From Myxococcales bacterium (GTDB lineage Bacteria; Myxococcota_A; Polyangia; Polyangiales; Polyangiaceae), in assembly GCA_016794345.1 (NCBI GenBank), contig JAEUKE010000124.1, positions 1-64,000 of the forward strand: a stretch of 64,000 bases of DNA, read 5' to 3'. Made by a program: the position numbers and the translations under genes. This document shows positions 33,167-42,221 of this stretch, one piece after another. Below the pieces are notes generated by a model. It saw only the letters and a program-made list of their open reading frames with translations, made no database searches and had not been told where the DNA came from. How positions within the stretch are numbered: position 1 is the stretch's first letter; the number at the start of each line of letters is the position of its first letter.

Positions 33167-34276
33167 ATGAGCCAGCGCGAGAAGATCGAAGAGATCGCGA
33201 AGCGCCTGCACGAGGCCGACAAGGACATCCTGCGGGCCATCGAGAAGCGGGCGCGTCTCGTCCAGGACCTCGTGGCCCTGCGCAGCGACGCGGCCAAGCT
33301 CTCGCCGATCATCGACGTCGAGCGGTACCGAGCGCTGGAGCAGGCGGTCGCGGCTCCGCTCTCGGCAAGCGCCGTTCGACCGATCTTCGCCGCCATCGAC
33401 GCGGCTTGCCGCGTCTACGAGGTCGCGCCGCGTGTCGCCTGCGTGGGCCCGGAGGGTGGCTTCCCGTGGCTGGCCGGCGGCCTGCACTTCGGGCCACGCG
33501 CCGAGCTCGTGCGCGCCGAGACCCCGGAGAAGGCGTTGGAAGAGGTCGCGCGCTCCCAGGTCGACTACGCCGTCGTCACCTACGAGACCCTCCGCGACGG
33601 GCTCGCGTTCGCGACAATCCAGGCGATCGCAGCGCTCGATCTGAAGCTCGTCGGCGAGCGAGAGGTCACGCACACGCTGGCCCTGGTGAACAAGACCGGC
33701 AACGGCGCCGACGTGGAGCGCGTCTACGCGAGCTCCCACCACCACTCGCTCTGCGAGGCGTGGCTCGCGGCGAACTACCCCAAGGCCACCGTCCTCCACG
33801 TCCGGAGCGCGGTCATGGCCGCCGAGCTCGCGGCGGAGAACCACGGCGCCGCGGCGGTCATCCCGGCGCGTCTCTTCACGGCGCACCAGCTGCGCACCGT
33901 CGCCGAGAACGTCGGGGACGAAGGGGAGATGCGCATCCGCTACGGCGTCGTCTCGCGCCTGCCCATGGCGCGGACGGGCCACGACGCGACCGCCCTGCTC
34001 TTCGGCGTGCACGACCGCCCCGGCGCGCTCTACGACGTGCTCCAGTCCTTCAAGGAGAAGAACTGCAACATGCGTCGGATCCAGTCTCGCGCGGTCCCCG
34101 GCGGGGACGGCTGGGAGTACGTGTTCTACGTGGAGGTCACCGGCCACGTCACGGACAGGCCGGTCGTCGCCGCGCTCGAGGGCGTGAAGCAGAAGGCGCG
34201 CCTCCTCAAGATCATCGGCTCGTTCCCGCTCGACGTTGCTGACATGACGCCTCCGTCATCGAGCGCAACCCACTGA
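33167..34276 (+). CDS. PheA-like protein (chorismate mutase, prephenate dehydratase, ACT) with degenerate active sites
   Basis: 369 residues in P-protein order: AroQ-like helical domain (about 1-85), prephenate-dehydratase fold (about 88-270) and ACT domain (about 275-355). The fold is clear (CVGPEGGFPWLAGG, HHHSLCEAWLA, PGALYDVLQSF, WEYVFYVEVTGHV). Expected dehydratase motifs are altered: GPEGTYS reads GPEGGFP, the ENS motif reads YETLRDG, and the TRF catalytic motif reads SRL. In the ACT domain the Phe-binding ESRP reads QSRA. The mutase domain keeps KRARLV and DVER but lacks the usual Glu after the latter. It may have lost activity and Phe control, or act on another substrate. The next gene overlaps its stop by one base. 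Confidence 0.8.
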   Translation: MSQREKIEEIAKRLHEADKDILRAIEKRARLVQDLVALRSDAAKLSPIIDVERYRALEQAVAAPLSASAVRPIFAAIDAACRVYEVAPRVACVGPEGGFPWLAGGLHFGPRAELVRAETPEKALEEVARSQVDYAVVTYETLRDGLAFATIQAIAALDLKLVGEREVTHTLALVNKTGNGADVERVYASSHHHSLCEAWLAANYPKATVLHVRSAVMAAELAAENHGAAAVIPARLFTAHQLRTVAENVGDEGEMRIRYGVVSRLPMARTGHDATALLFGVHDRPGALYDVLQSFKEKNCNMRRIQSRAVPGGDGWEYVFYVEVTGHVTDRPVVAALEGVKQKARLLKIIGSFPLDVADMTPPSSSATH

Positions 34277-35316
34277 TGCTCCGTCGCGAGATCCTCGAGC
34301 TCGCGGCGCTCCTGGGCGCCGCGTCGGCCGCCGGCTGCGCGAGCACGCCTTCCCTCGTCCCCATCGGCGGGCAAGACGTCGATCCGGCCGAGATCGACAA
34401 GGACCCCATCGCCCTCTTGCCGTCCGGCGTCCTGCTCTTCGGGCAGATCGACCTCGTCGCCCTCTTCCAGACGCCGATCGGCGCCGACATCGGCGCGCTG
34501 GTTCAGTCGCTCGTCCCGCTCGGTAACGAGTCGAACTTCGTCCCCGCGCGCGACACGCAGCGCTCGATGCTGGGGGTCTACGCGATGCAAGGCGTCGACT
34601 TCTGCGCGGTGACGCAGGGCAGGTTCGACGTCGAGGCGATCCGCCGCGCGGCTGACGCCCGCGTCACGACGCCGGCCGGCGTCCCCTTCGTGAAGAGCCG
34701 CTACGGGCAGTTCGACCTCTACACCGTGGGCAACATCGGCTTCGTGCTCCTCACGTCGAAGACGCTGCTCTCGGGCAACGAGACCGGGATGCGTCGCGCG
34801 CTCGATCGGCTGCGGTACAACCGGCTCAGCCGCAGCGTGCCGGAGTGGATGGTGGAGCTCACGGAGAACAAGAGCTCGTCGTTCGTCGTGGCCGGGGACT
34901 TCGGCGCCGCCACGGTCACCGAGCCGGCCTCGCCGGACAAACGTCCGCCGCTCACGGTCGCGCCGACGGGCTCCGCCGCCGAGCCGGTGCTCGAGGCCGC
35001 GGCCGCGAATTTCCCGTTCCTCTCGGGCCTGCGCGCGCTCCGGCTGCTCGGCAACTTCCTCGCGCCAGGCCTCAATTTCGCCGGTGCCCTCACGTACGCC
35101 TCCAACGAGAAGGCGGCCTCGGGCGCCGAGTCGCTCCGTCACCTGGCGGAGCTGGCGCAGTGGGCGAACCTCCTGACGAGCTTCGGCTTCGGCGCGTCCA
35201 TCCAGCCCGCGCAGATCGCCATCGCCGAGCGCGAGGTCGCGTTCGTGCAGCCGGTCGACACCTCGATCGCCCGCGCCTTCTTGAGCATGGTCTCGGGCTA
35301 CGTGCGGCGCGGCTGA
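34276..35316 (+). CDS. Putative lipoprotein of unknown function
   Basis: 346 residues, ATG overlapping the upstream TGA by one base. The N-terminus (RREILELAALLGAASAAGC) has a lipobox at Cys21. The mature part has a regular alpha/beta look (SGVLLFGQIDLVALFQ, YGQFDLYTVGNIGFVLL), with a long C-terminal helix region (AESLRHLAELAQW). I did not recognise a family. It would sit in the periplasm, tethered to a membrane. Its stop lies back to back with the hrpB stop in one TGATCA hexamer (35314-35319). Confidence 0.65.
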   Translation: MLRREILELAALLGAASAAGCASTPSLVPIGGQDVDPAEIDKDPIALLPSGVLLFGQIDLVALFQTPIGADIGALVQSLVPLGNESNFVPARDTQRSMLGVYAMQGVDFCAVTQGRFDVEAIRRAADARVTTPAGVPFVKSRYGQFDLYTVGNIGFVLLTSKTLLSGNETGMRRALDRLRYNRLSRSVPEWMVELTENKSSSFVVAGDFGAATVTEPASPDKRPPLTVAPTGSAAEPVLEAAAANFPFLSGLRALRLLGNFLAPGLNFAGALTYASNEKAASGAESLRHLAELAQWANLLTSFGFGASIQPAQIAIAEREVAFVQPVDTSIARAFLSMVSGYVRRG

Positions 35317-37851
35317 TCAGCGCCTGCGCGGCGCGGGCGGCTCGGCATGGCGCGGGTCGTCGGGCCACGCGTGCCGCGGGTACTTCCGGCGGAGCTCCTT
35401 GGCGATGGTCGGGTAGTGGCGCTCCCAGAAGCCCGCGAGATCGGTGGTGACCTGCACGTCGCGGCCGTTCGGCGCGAGCAAGTGGAGGACGAGCGCGACA
35501 CGCCCGCGCGCGATCTTGGGCGCGTCGACCATGCCGAAGAAGTCTTGCAGTCGCGACGACACGCTCGGCGGGGCGCCGCGGACGTATTCGATGGCGAGCT
35601 GGCGACCGGAGGGCAAGGTGAGCTTCTCCGGCGCGTGCTCCCGGAGCGCGCGCTGCTCCTCCGCCGGTAGCGAGGCGAGCGCGAGGCCGGCGAAGTCCAC
35701 GTGTCTCGCCTCGTCGAGCGAGGCGAGACCGCGGCACCCGGCCCGGACGAGGGAGGGAAGGTCCACGCCGCCCTCGCTCGGCGCGCCGAGATCGGGCACG
35801 TGCGCGCGGAGCATCTCGAGCCGGGCCGCGAGCCTGTCGAGCGCACCCGTCTGGTCCGGCGTGAGCCCGGCGGAGAGCACGGCCTGCGCGAGCACCTCGG
35901 CGACGCGCTCGGAATCTGACGGGACTGTCCTTGTGCGCTCGAGCACGATGCTGCCGAACCGGAGGGTGCGCACCGCCTCGACGCGGCGCGAGCCGGGCGG
36001 GATCTCGACGGACTCCTCGTCGGTTACGTCGTCCAGGAAGTGCTCGAGCAGCCAGTCGGAGTCGATCGCGCTCGCGAGCTTCACGACCGCGCGCCGGCGC
36101 ATCCCCTCGGTCCGCTCCTCGACGTCGACCGCGACCAAGAGATCGGCCTCCCGCACCCGGCTGGACTCGGAGAGGATCGCGGTGCCACCCGAGGCGAAGA
36201 GCACCTCCGCCGGGCCGCGACCCGCGCCTTCGGCCCTGCGGACGCGCCCGACCCGGTCCGGGAACCCCATCAAGATGGCGAGGCGCGTCTTGTCCTCACG
36301 TTCGCTCTCGGTCGTGGGCTCGGGGGCCACGTTGCGTGTGAGGCGCGCGAGCCTGTCCCAGGATCGGGAGATGGCGCTCACGCGCTCGCGCTCGAGGCCG
36401 GCGGCGCGGCCGCCTGCGTCGATCTCGGAGAGCAGCGCCGTGACGTCGCTCCGCTCGGCGGCGCGACCGCGCATCCGATCGTCGACCGGGGTGCGCTCGG
36501 CGAGCAGCGCCGCGACTCCCGCGCACGTCGGTCCGACGCCGAGGCGCTCACCTTCGACGATGATGCGCGCGTGCCGGGGGTGGCACGGGAAGCGCAACAT
36601 GTCGCGCCCGATCTTCGTGATGGACACCTCGGGCGCGGCGCCCTCGATGGCGCCCAGCCGGCGCAAGAGCACGAGGCCGCCCTCGGCGCCGCTCGGGGGC
36701 GGCGCGTCGAACCAGGCGAGCGCGGCAGGATCTCCCACGCCGTGCGCGACGACCTCGAGCAGCGCTTCGGAGAGATCGAGCCTCGCGATCTCCGGAGTCT
36801 CGAACGCGGCGCGGGCCGCGAAGTCTGACGCGGTGTAGAGTCGCACGCAGCGGCCCGCGCGGGTTCGACCGGCGCGCCCGGCCCGCTGCGTGGCGGAGGC
36901 CTTGGAGATCTTCGACAGCGTCAGCGCGGGAACGCCGGTCCATGGGGAGCACGAGGCGACGAGTGCGAGGCCCGAGTCGATGACGACGCCGACGTCGTCG
37001 ATCGTCACGCTGGTCTCGGCGACGTTCGTCGATAGGATCACCTTCCGCGCGTCGGAGCCGCCGATCGCGCGATCCTGGTCGCGCGCCGTCAGCGAGCCGT
37101 GCAGCGGGAGCACCGCGAGCCCGCGTCGGTCCGCGAGCTTCGCGCACGCCTCCTCCGCGAGCCTGATCTCTCGCGCGCCGGGCAAGAAGACCAGGACATG
37201 GCCGCTGTCGGTCGTCGACACGACGTCGGCGACCGCGGCGGCGACGCGCGCCGCGAGGGGGCGATCGTCGGGCTTCGTCGCGTGCTCGATCTCCACGGGG
37301 AAGACGCGGCCCGGGGCGGAGATCACAGGCGCGTCGAGGAAACGTGCGACCGCCTCGGCGTCGAGCGTGGCGCTCATGGCCACCACGACCAGGTCGGGCC
37401 GCGTGGTCTTCCGGAGCCGTCGCAGGAGCGTGAGCGCGAGGTCGGTGGCGAGGTGACGCTCGTGCAGCTCGTCCAGCACGACCGCGCCCACGCCGCGTAG
37501 CGTCGGATCGGTGAGCAGACGGCGGGTGAGGATGCCCTCCGTCAAGAAGCGCAGGCGCGTCCGGCCCGACACGGCTCGTTCGAGGCGCGTCTCGTAGCCG
37601 ACGCGCTCGCCGGCGCGCTCGCCGAGCTCGCTCGCGACGCGCTCGGCCGCGAGGCGCGCGGCGAGACGGCGCGGCTCGAGCACGAGGACCTCGCCCTCGA
37701 GCCAGGCGGCGTCGAAGAGCGCCCGGGGCAGACGCGTCGTCTTGCCGGCGCCGGGCTCGGCGACCAGGACGAGCGCGCCACGCTCCGCGCAGGCGGCCAC
37801 CGCCTCGGGCAGCAGGGGATCGATGGGGAGGGGAGCGCGAGGCGGCGACAC
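35317..37851 (-). CDS. hrpB: ATP-dependent helicase HrpB
   Basis: 844 residues, the expected size. It is a DEAH/RHA-type superfamily 2 helicase: Walker A AEPGAGKTTRLP at about 31-42, motif II as DELHERH (DELH, as is usual for HrpB), SAT in VVAMSATLDAE, motif V in STNVAETSVTIDDV and motif VI QRAGRAGRTRAG. The HA2 and HrpB C-terminal domains complete the chain, with the family-specific segment PNGRDVQVTTDLAGFWERHYP near the end kept intact. The in vivo role is poorly known; it is thought to act on RNA structure. It is divergent from the amidase gene, with 98 bases between starts. Confidence 0.95.
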   Translation of the reverse strand: MSPPRAPLPIDPLLPEAVAACAERGALVLVAEPGAGKTTRLPRALFDAAWLEGEVLVLEPRRLAARLAAERVASELGERAGERVGYETRLERAVSGRTRLRFLTEGILTRRLLTDPTLRGVGAVVLDELHERHLATDLALTLLRRLRKTTRPDLVVVAMSATLDAEAVARFLDAPVISAPGRVFPVEIEHATKPDDRPLAARVAAAVADVVSTTDSGHVLVFLPGAREIRLAEEACAKLADRRGLAVLPLHGSLTARDQDRAIGGSDARKVILSTNVAETSVTIDDVGVVIDSGLALVASCSPWTGVPALTLSKISKASATQRAGRAGRTRAGRCVRLYTASDFAARAAFETPEIARLDLSEALLEVVAHGVGDPAALAWFDAPPPSGAEGGLVLLRRLGAIEGAAPEVSITKIGRDMLRFPCHPRHARIIVEGERLGVGPTCAGVAALLAERTPVDDRMRGRAAERSDVTALLSEIDAGGRAAGLERERVSAISRSWDRLARLTRNVAPEPTTESEREDKTRLAILMGFPDRVGRVRRAEGAGRGPAEVLFASGGTAILSESSRVREADLLVAVDVEERTEGMRRRAVVKLASAIDSDWLLEHFLDDVTDEESVEIPPGSRRVEAVRTLRFGSIVLERTRTVPSDSERVAEVLAQAVLSAGLTPDQTGALDRLAARLEMLRAHVPDLGAPSEGGVDLPSLVRAGCRGLASLDEARHVDFAGLALASLPAEEQRALREHAPEKLTLPSGRQLAIEYVRGAPPSVSSRLQDFFGMVDAPKIARGRVALVLHLLAPNGRDVQVTTDLAGFWERHYPTIAKELRRKYPRHAWPDDPRHAEPPAPRRR

Positions 37852-37949
37852 GTCGGTCTGCGAGCCTCTTGTCGCATTCCCGCGTCGCCGACAAGAGCGG
37901 GCCTTTTCGACACACGTCCCGGCGAGCGCTGGGTTTATCCTGCGCCGCG

Positions 37950-39530
37950 ATGGCGTTCAGACAGGACGATCCGTTGACCGCGATGTCCGCGACCGATCTT
38001 CATGCGCTCTTGGTCCGACGCGAGGTCTCCGCGGAGGACGCGGCGCGCGCGCACCTCGATCGGATCATCACGCTCGACGGACGCGTGAACGCGTTCGTCG
38101 CGGTGCTGCGAGGCGACGCCCTCGAGGCGGCGCGCGCGATCGATGAGCAGCGCGCGCGAGGCGCCGACGTGGGGCCGCTGGCCGGTCTCCCCGTGACGGT
38201 CAAAGAGAACCTCGATTTCGAGGGCCGCGCGGCGACGCTGGGCATCGTCGCTCGCAAGTCCAAGATCGCGAAGCGCGATGCGACGATCGTGCGCGCGCTG
38301 AAGCGCAGCGGGGCGGTGATTTTGGGGCAGACGAACGTCCCGCAGCTCCTGCTCTCCCACGAGACGCGCAACCCGGTGTACGGGGCCACGTCGAACGTGT
38401 TCAGCCGAGATCACGCGCCCGGCGGATCCTCCGGAGGAGAGGCGTCCGCCATCGGGGCGGGGATGAGCCCGGCCGGTGTGGGGACGGACATCGGCGGGAG
38501 CATCCGCGTGCCCGCGACCTGGAGCGGTGTCGCCGGCTTCAAGCCGACCCTCGACCGCTGGTCGAACCGAGGCTCGAACGGCTCGATGCCGGGCCAGGAG
38601 GGCGTGCGCAGCCAGACCGGCCCCATGGCCCGAAGCGTGCGGGACCTCGTGTTGCTCCTCTGCAACATCGATGTCGTGGCCATGGCCGCGGACGATCCGT
38701 TCGTCCCGCCGATGCCTTTTTCGGATCCCGCCGAGATCGATCCGAAGACGCTGCGTGTCGGGTACTACGTGGACGACGGGCTCGTCACGCCGTCGGCGGC
38801 GGTTGCCCGGGCCGTGATGGAGGCGGCCCTGGCGCTCCGGGAGCGCGGCGTGGAGACCAAGCCGTTCAGCCCGCCGCGCATGCGCGACGCCATGGGCCTC
38901 TACTTCGGGCTCATGAGCGCGGACGGCGGCAAGACGGCGTGGGGCCAGCTGGACGGCACCGCCATCGAGCCGACGCTCCTCCCGCTGCGGCGCATGGCCG
39001 GTCTCCCCGACGCGGTTCGGTCGACGCTGATCCGGGTTCTCCGCGCGACGGGGGAGGAGCGGCCTTCGTGGCTCCTCTCGCAGCTGGGCGAAAAGAGCGT
39101 GCAGCGGCTCTGGCAGCTCACGCTCGCGGCCCGGGCGTACCGGCTCGAGGTGCTCGAGGCCATGCAGGCGGCGCAGGTGGACGTGTTGGTCTGCCCGGCC
39201 CACGCGACTCCCGCCGTGCCTCACACAGCGAGCGCGCAGTTCCAGATCGGCGGGAGCTACTCGATGCTCTTCAACCTGCTGCAGTTCCCTGCCGGCGTGG
39301 TCCCGGTCACGACCGTTCGTCCGTCCGAACGGGTGAGGGCCGGAGCGCCCCAGGACCGGTTCGATCGCGTCGCCGCGGCGGTCGACGAGAAGAGCGCCGG
39401 CCTTCCCGTGGGCGTCCAAGTGGTCGGGCGGCCCTTCGCCGACGAACGCGCCCTCGCGGTCATGCTGGCGCTCGAGGCCGCCGTCGAGGGGACCGCCGGT
39501 CGGCCGGTCGTGCCGCGGTCTCCGGCCTGA
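37950..39530 (+). CDS. Amidase-signature family hydrolase
   Basis: 526 residues from ATG 37950. The Ser-cisSer-Lys triad is visible as Lys85 (PVTVKEN), Ser160 (PGGSSGGEA) and Ser184 (GTDIGGSIRVPA). The spacings 99 and 24 equal those recalled for rat FAAH (142/217/241). The chain is a stand-alone hydrolase rather than GatA: it has no gatC/gatB neighbour and carries a FAAH-like region PLRRMAGLPDAVRS. The substrate is an amide or ester, not determined. No signal peptide is seen. Confidence 0.9.
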   Translation: MAFRQDDPLTAMSATDLHALLVRREVSAEDAARAHLDRIITLDGRVNAFVAVLRGDALEAARAIDEQRARGADVGPLAGLPVTVKENLDFEGRAATLGIVARKSKIAKRDATIVRALKRSGAVILGQTNVPQLLLSHETRNPVYGATSNVFSRDHAPGGSSGGEASAIGAGMSPAGVGTDIGGSIRVPATWSGVAGFKPTLDRWSNRGSNGSMPGQEGVRSQTGPMARSVRDLVLLLCNIDVVAMAADDPFVPPMPFSDPAEIDPKTLRVGYYVDDGLVTPSAAVARAVMEAALALRERGVETKPFSPPRMRDAMGLYFGLMSADGGKTAWGQLDGTAIEPTLLPLRRMAGLPDAVRSTLIRVLRATGEERPSWLLSQLGEKSVQRLWQLTLAARAYRLEVLEAMQAAQVDVLVCPAHATPAVPHTASAQFQIGGSYSMLFNLLQFPAGVVPVTTVRPSERVRAGAPQDRFDRVAAAVDEKSAGLPVGVQVVGRPFADERALAVMLALEAAVEGTAGRPVVPRSPA

Positions 39531-39552
39531 GAAAAAAATCGACGGCGGCCGT

Positions 39553-39573
39553 GCGACCGCGTAAGCCGGTCGC
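39553..39573 (+). terminator. Possible terminator after the amidase gene
   Basis: GCGACCG, a 7-base loop, CGGTCGC: a 7-bp hairpin starting 23 bases after the amidase stop, in the 117-base gap before the GAF gene. A short A-run (GAAAAAAAT) directly follows the stop codon. No T-run follows the hairpin. Confidence 0.3.
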
Positions 39574-39647
39574 GCGTAGCCCCCACGTCGAGGTGTGTCC
39601 GCGAGCGGCGACCGCGTCGTCTCGCAGGGTTTGAGGAGTTCAGCAGC

Positions 39648-40808
39648 ATGAGCCCGGCAGAGAAGCTCGCAGAAGAGGCAGCAGCCGTCTGGCTGGAGGG
39701 CGAGGTTGTCTCGACCGGCGCGCCCACCGAGCGAGCCGCGGAGGACTCGGGGGTCCGGGAGCGCGCCAGCGGCGGTCACTCCCCGAGCGCCCGGGCGCTG
39801 GTGAATGCTTCCGATACGGTAGCCCGGCTCTCCGCTGCGGCCGCGGTGCCGCCCCCCCAGACGCTGCGTTCGCGCGTGCTCGCCGGGGTGAGCCGCGTGG
39901 TGTCTCAAGCAGGGTCGTCCCAAGCAGGGGCGCCCCAAGCAGGCGCCTCGGGAGGAGAGCCCGGCGCGGGCTCGGTCGCGGCCCCGAGCGAGCTCGTGGG
40001 GCGCCTCCACGCTGCCGACCCTCGAGAGGTCGTTCGCCGACAGCGCATCGAGGGGCTCCGCGCCTCCGGCGGACCGGGTGAGGAGCGCACGGACGAGGCG
40101 CTCACCGTCCTGCTCGATCAGATCGCGCCCTACTTCGGCCACGAGATCGTGCTCGTCAGCGCGGTCATCGGCGACAAGACAATTCACCGCGTGCACCGAG
40201 GTTTCCCTCCCACGCTCGGCAACATGGACGTCGTGCCGCGCGAGCTGAGCTTCTGTACGCACACGGTCTCGGCGGGTGAGCCGTTCTTCGTCGAGAACAC
40301 CCTGGCGGAGGCCTTCTTCCGGAGCAGCGTGTTGGTCCAGCAGCTCGGCGCCCGTGCGTACCTCGGCGTGCCGCTCTTCTCGGAGGACGTGGCGCTCGGG
40401 TCGCTCTGCGTGATCTCCGGCGCGCCCCAGCGGGTGAGCGGCCTCGACGTGACGATTCTGTCAGGCTTTGCCAAGGTGGCGCAGGCCCTCGTGTTGCACG
40501 ATGAGCGCGCGCTGTCCGCGCTCTTGGCGAGCCGCGTCGAGGGCGAGCCCTGGGTGTACGCCGCTCCGTTCCTCGACGAGCTCCTGACCGCTCAGGCCGC
40601 GCGCGCGAAGAGCGATCCGGCGGCCCACGCCACACGTCACGTGCGACTCTCGGGCGCCGCCCGGGACGCGGCGCCGAAGCTCCCGCCCAGCCTCGTCGTC
40701 GGGGAGGACGGCGACGCGCGGGTCGTCCTCGTGCCGAGCCGGCATCCCGACGCCGCTGCGGTCGTCGACGAGCTCGCCGGTCGCGGGGCCGCCGTCCGTT
40801 CGCTCTGA
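39648..40808 (+). CDS. GAF-domain protein
   Basis: 386 residues, ATG preceded by GAGGAG at 9 bases. The N-terminal 130 residues are low complexity and include a stretch like the end of an anti-sigma factor (PPPQTLRSRVLAGV), then SQAGSSQAGAPQAG from a 15-base tandem repeat. A GAF domain spans about 135-285 (LDQIAPYFGHEIVLVS, SFCTHTVSAGEPFFVEN, YLGVPLFSEDVALGSLCVI), a sensor fold for small ligands or redox signals. The last 100 residues match nothing known to me. There is no output domain, so it may act by partner binding. Confidence 0.8.
   Translation: MSPAEKLAEEAAAVWLEGEVVSTGAPTERAAEDSGVRERASGGHSPSARALVNASDTVARLSAAAAVPPPQTLRSRVLAGVSRVVSQAGSSQAGAPQAGASGGEPGAGSVAAPSELVGRLHAADPREVVRRQRIEGLRASGGPGEERTDEALTVLLDQIAPYFGHEIVLVSAVIGDKTIHRVHRGFPPTLGNMDVVPRELSFCTHTVSAGEPFFVENTLAEAFFRSSVLVQQLGARAYLGVPLFSEDVALGSLCVISGAPQRVSGLDVTILSGFAKVAQALVLHDERALSALLASRVEGEPWVYAAPFLDELLTAQAARAKSDPAAHATRHVRLSGAARDAAPKLPPSLVVGEDGDARVVLVPSRHPDAAAVVDELAGRGAAVRSL
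39906..39947 (+). repeat. 15-base tandem repeat within the GAF gene
   Basis: Nearly three copies of a 15-base unit beginning CAAGCAGG occur at 39906, 39921 and 39936. The frame is kept, giving SQAGS / SQAGA / PQAGA. Being a multiple of three, copy-number change would alter linker length without breaking the gene. Confidence 0.65.
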
Positions 40809-40915
40809 TCGCGTCCGCAACGCGGTGCCCGCCTTCGACACGCCGCGTGGAAGGGCGGCGTTTCGGTCGGTCGCCCTTGGCGCTGGCGGCCGTGATGGGG
40901 TAACACGCGCGGGCC

Positions 40916-42154
40916 ATGCCTCGTACCGGTCTCGCCCTCGGGCTCTCGCTGGTCTCGCTCGTCGCGCTCGCGTGCGGCGAAGAGAAGAACCCTCTCGCCA
41001 CGGCCGACTCGGCCGCTTCTGCGAAAGCCGGCCAGGCCGAGCTCGGCGGACGACTGGATGAGGCGGTGAAGGGCCTGGCCACCTCGTCCGCCGCGGCGCC
41101 CGGCCAGATCGATCCGAACCAGCCACCGCCCGGCGGGATCTTCGCGCCCGGCGTCGCGGATCGCGCGCACCCCGCCGGCGCGCCGCCGAAGCTGCAGCTG
41201 CTCGGCGAAGGCCAAGATCCGAAGGTCGTCATCCACGCGAGCGTGCCGAAGGGCCCCGAGCGCGTGAACGTGCTCTTGCAGATGGCGCTCGGTGGGAAGC
41301 AGCTCCCGGCGCTCCTCGTCGGTCTGGACATCGGCCCGGCCCCGGCCGCCGGCGCCGAGCCGACCGACAAGCCCGCTGCGAGCGCAGCGCCTTCTGCCGC
41401 CCCGGCCGCCGGCTCGGCGGCGCCGGTTGCGCTTGGCCCCGCGCCCACGACCGATCAGCCGATGGTCGCCACCATCGGTCAGGTGGCGCTGCCGCAGATG
41501 GAAGAGCCTCCGAAGGAGCTGGTGGACGCGCTGAAGGGCGCGGTCATCCGCTTCACCATGACGAAGACCGGCCCCACCGGCTTCGCGCGCAGCTTCCCGC
41601 AGGGGACCGATCCGAAGCTCGAGCAAACGCTGGACCTCGAGCTCGGCGCGATCGAGGACGCCTTCACGGCGATGTACACGCCCGCGCCCGACAAGCCGGT
41701 CGGGGAGGGTGGCTACTGGATGGTGACGGACAGGCGCAAGTCGCTCGGCGCCGAGGTCGTGCGCTACCGCGTCTTCACGGTGAACGAGATCGACGGCGAC
41801 AGCGCCGTCCTCTCCGTGCAGATCAAGCAGTACATGGTCGACGAGAAGAGCGACATGACCTCCTTCGTTCGCATGGAGAACCCACTCGTCATCGAGTATT
41901 CGACCGAAGGCAAGGCCGCGCTCCAGGTGGGTCCGGGCTCGCGCTTCCCGAAGGTCGGCCAGCTGGAGTCGCAGTTCCAGACCACGGTCATCCCCGCCGC
42001 CGCGAAGGGGAATCCCCAGGCTCCGCACGCCGAGCTCTCGGTGCAGGTCGTCGCGCAGACCGGCCCGATCGAGCTCAAGGCTCCCGGCAAAGAGGGGGCT
42101 CCGGGCAAAGAAGGCCCCAAGCCGAAAGAGAAGCCGAAGAAGACCGCGCCCTGA
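40916..42154 (+). CDS. Lipoprotein of unknown function
   Basis: 412 residues. The signal peptide ends at the lipobox LVALAC (Cys20). A linker region and an Ala/Pro-rich insert (PAAGAEPTDKPAASAAPSA, about 140-180) interrupt an otherwise folded beta-rich chain (GEGGYWMVTDRRKSLG, YRVFTVNEIDGDSAVLSVQ). The C-terminus is a low-complexity KEGAPGKEGPKPKEK tail. A family resembling DUF6263-type periplasmic proteins is possible but not asserted. It is probably an outer- or inner-membrane-tethered periplasmic protein. Confidence 0.65.
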   Translation: MPRTGLALGLSLVSLVALACGEEKNPLATADSAASAKAGQAELGGRLDEAVKGLATSSAAAPGQIDPNQPPPGGIFAPGVADRAHPAGAPPKLQLLGEGQDPKVVIHASVPKGPERVNVLLQMALGGKQLPALLVGLDIGPAPAAGAEPTDKPAASAAPSAAPAAGSAAPVALGPAPTTDQPMVATIGQVALPQMEEPPKELVDALKGAVIRFTMTKTGPTGFARSFPQGTDPKLEQTLDLELGAIEDAFTAMYTPAPDKPVGEGGYWMVTDRRKSLGAEVVRYRVFTVNEIDGDSAVLSVQIKQYMVDEKSDMTSFVRMENPLVIEYSTEGKAALQVGPGSRFPKVGQLESQFQTTVIPAAAKGNPQAPHAELSVQVVAQTGPIELKAPGKEGAPGKEGPKPKEKPKKTAP

Positions 42155-42221
42155 CCGGCGCGGCAAACAACGTCCGTGCGGCAGCTCCTGCTGGGCTGCG
42201 CGGCGCGCTCGTTCTCGCGTC

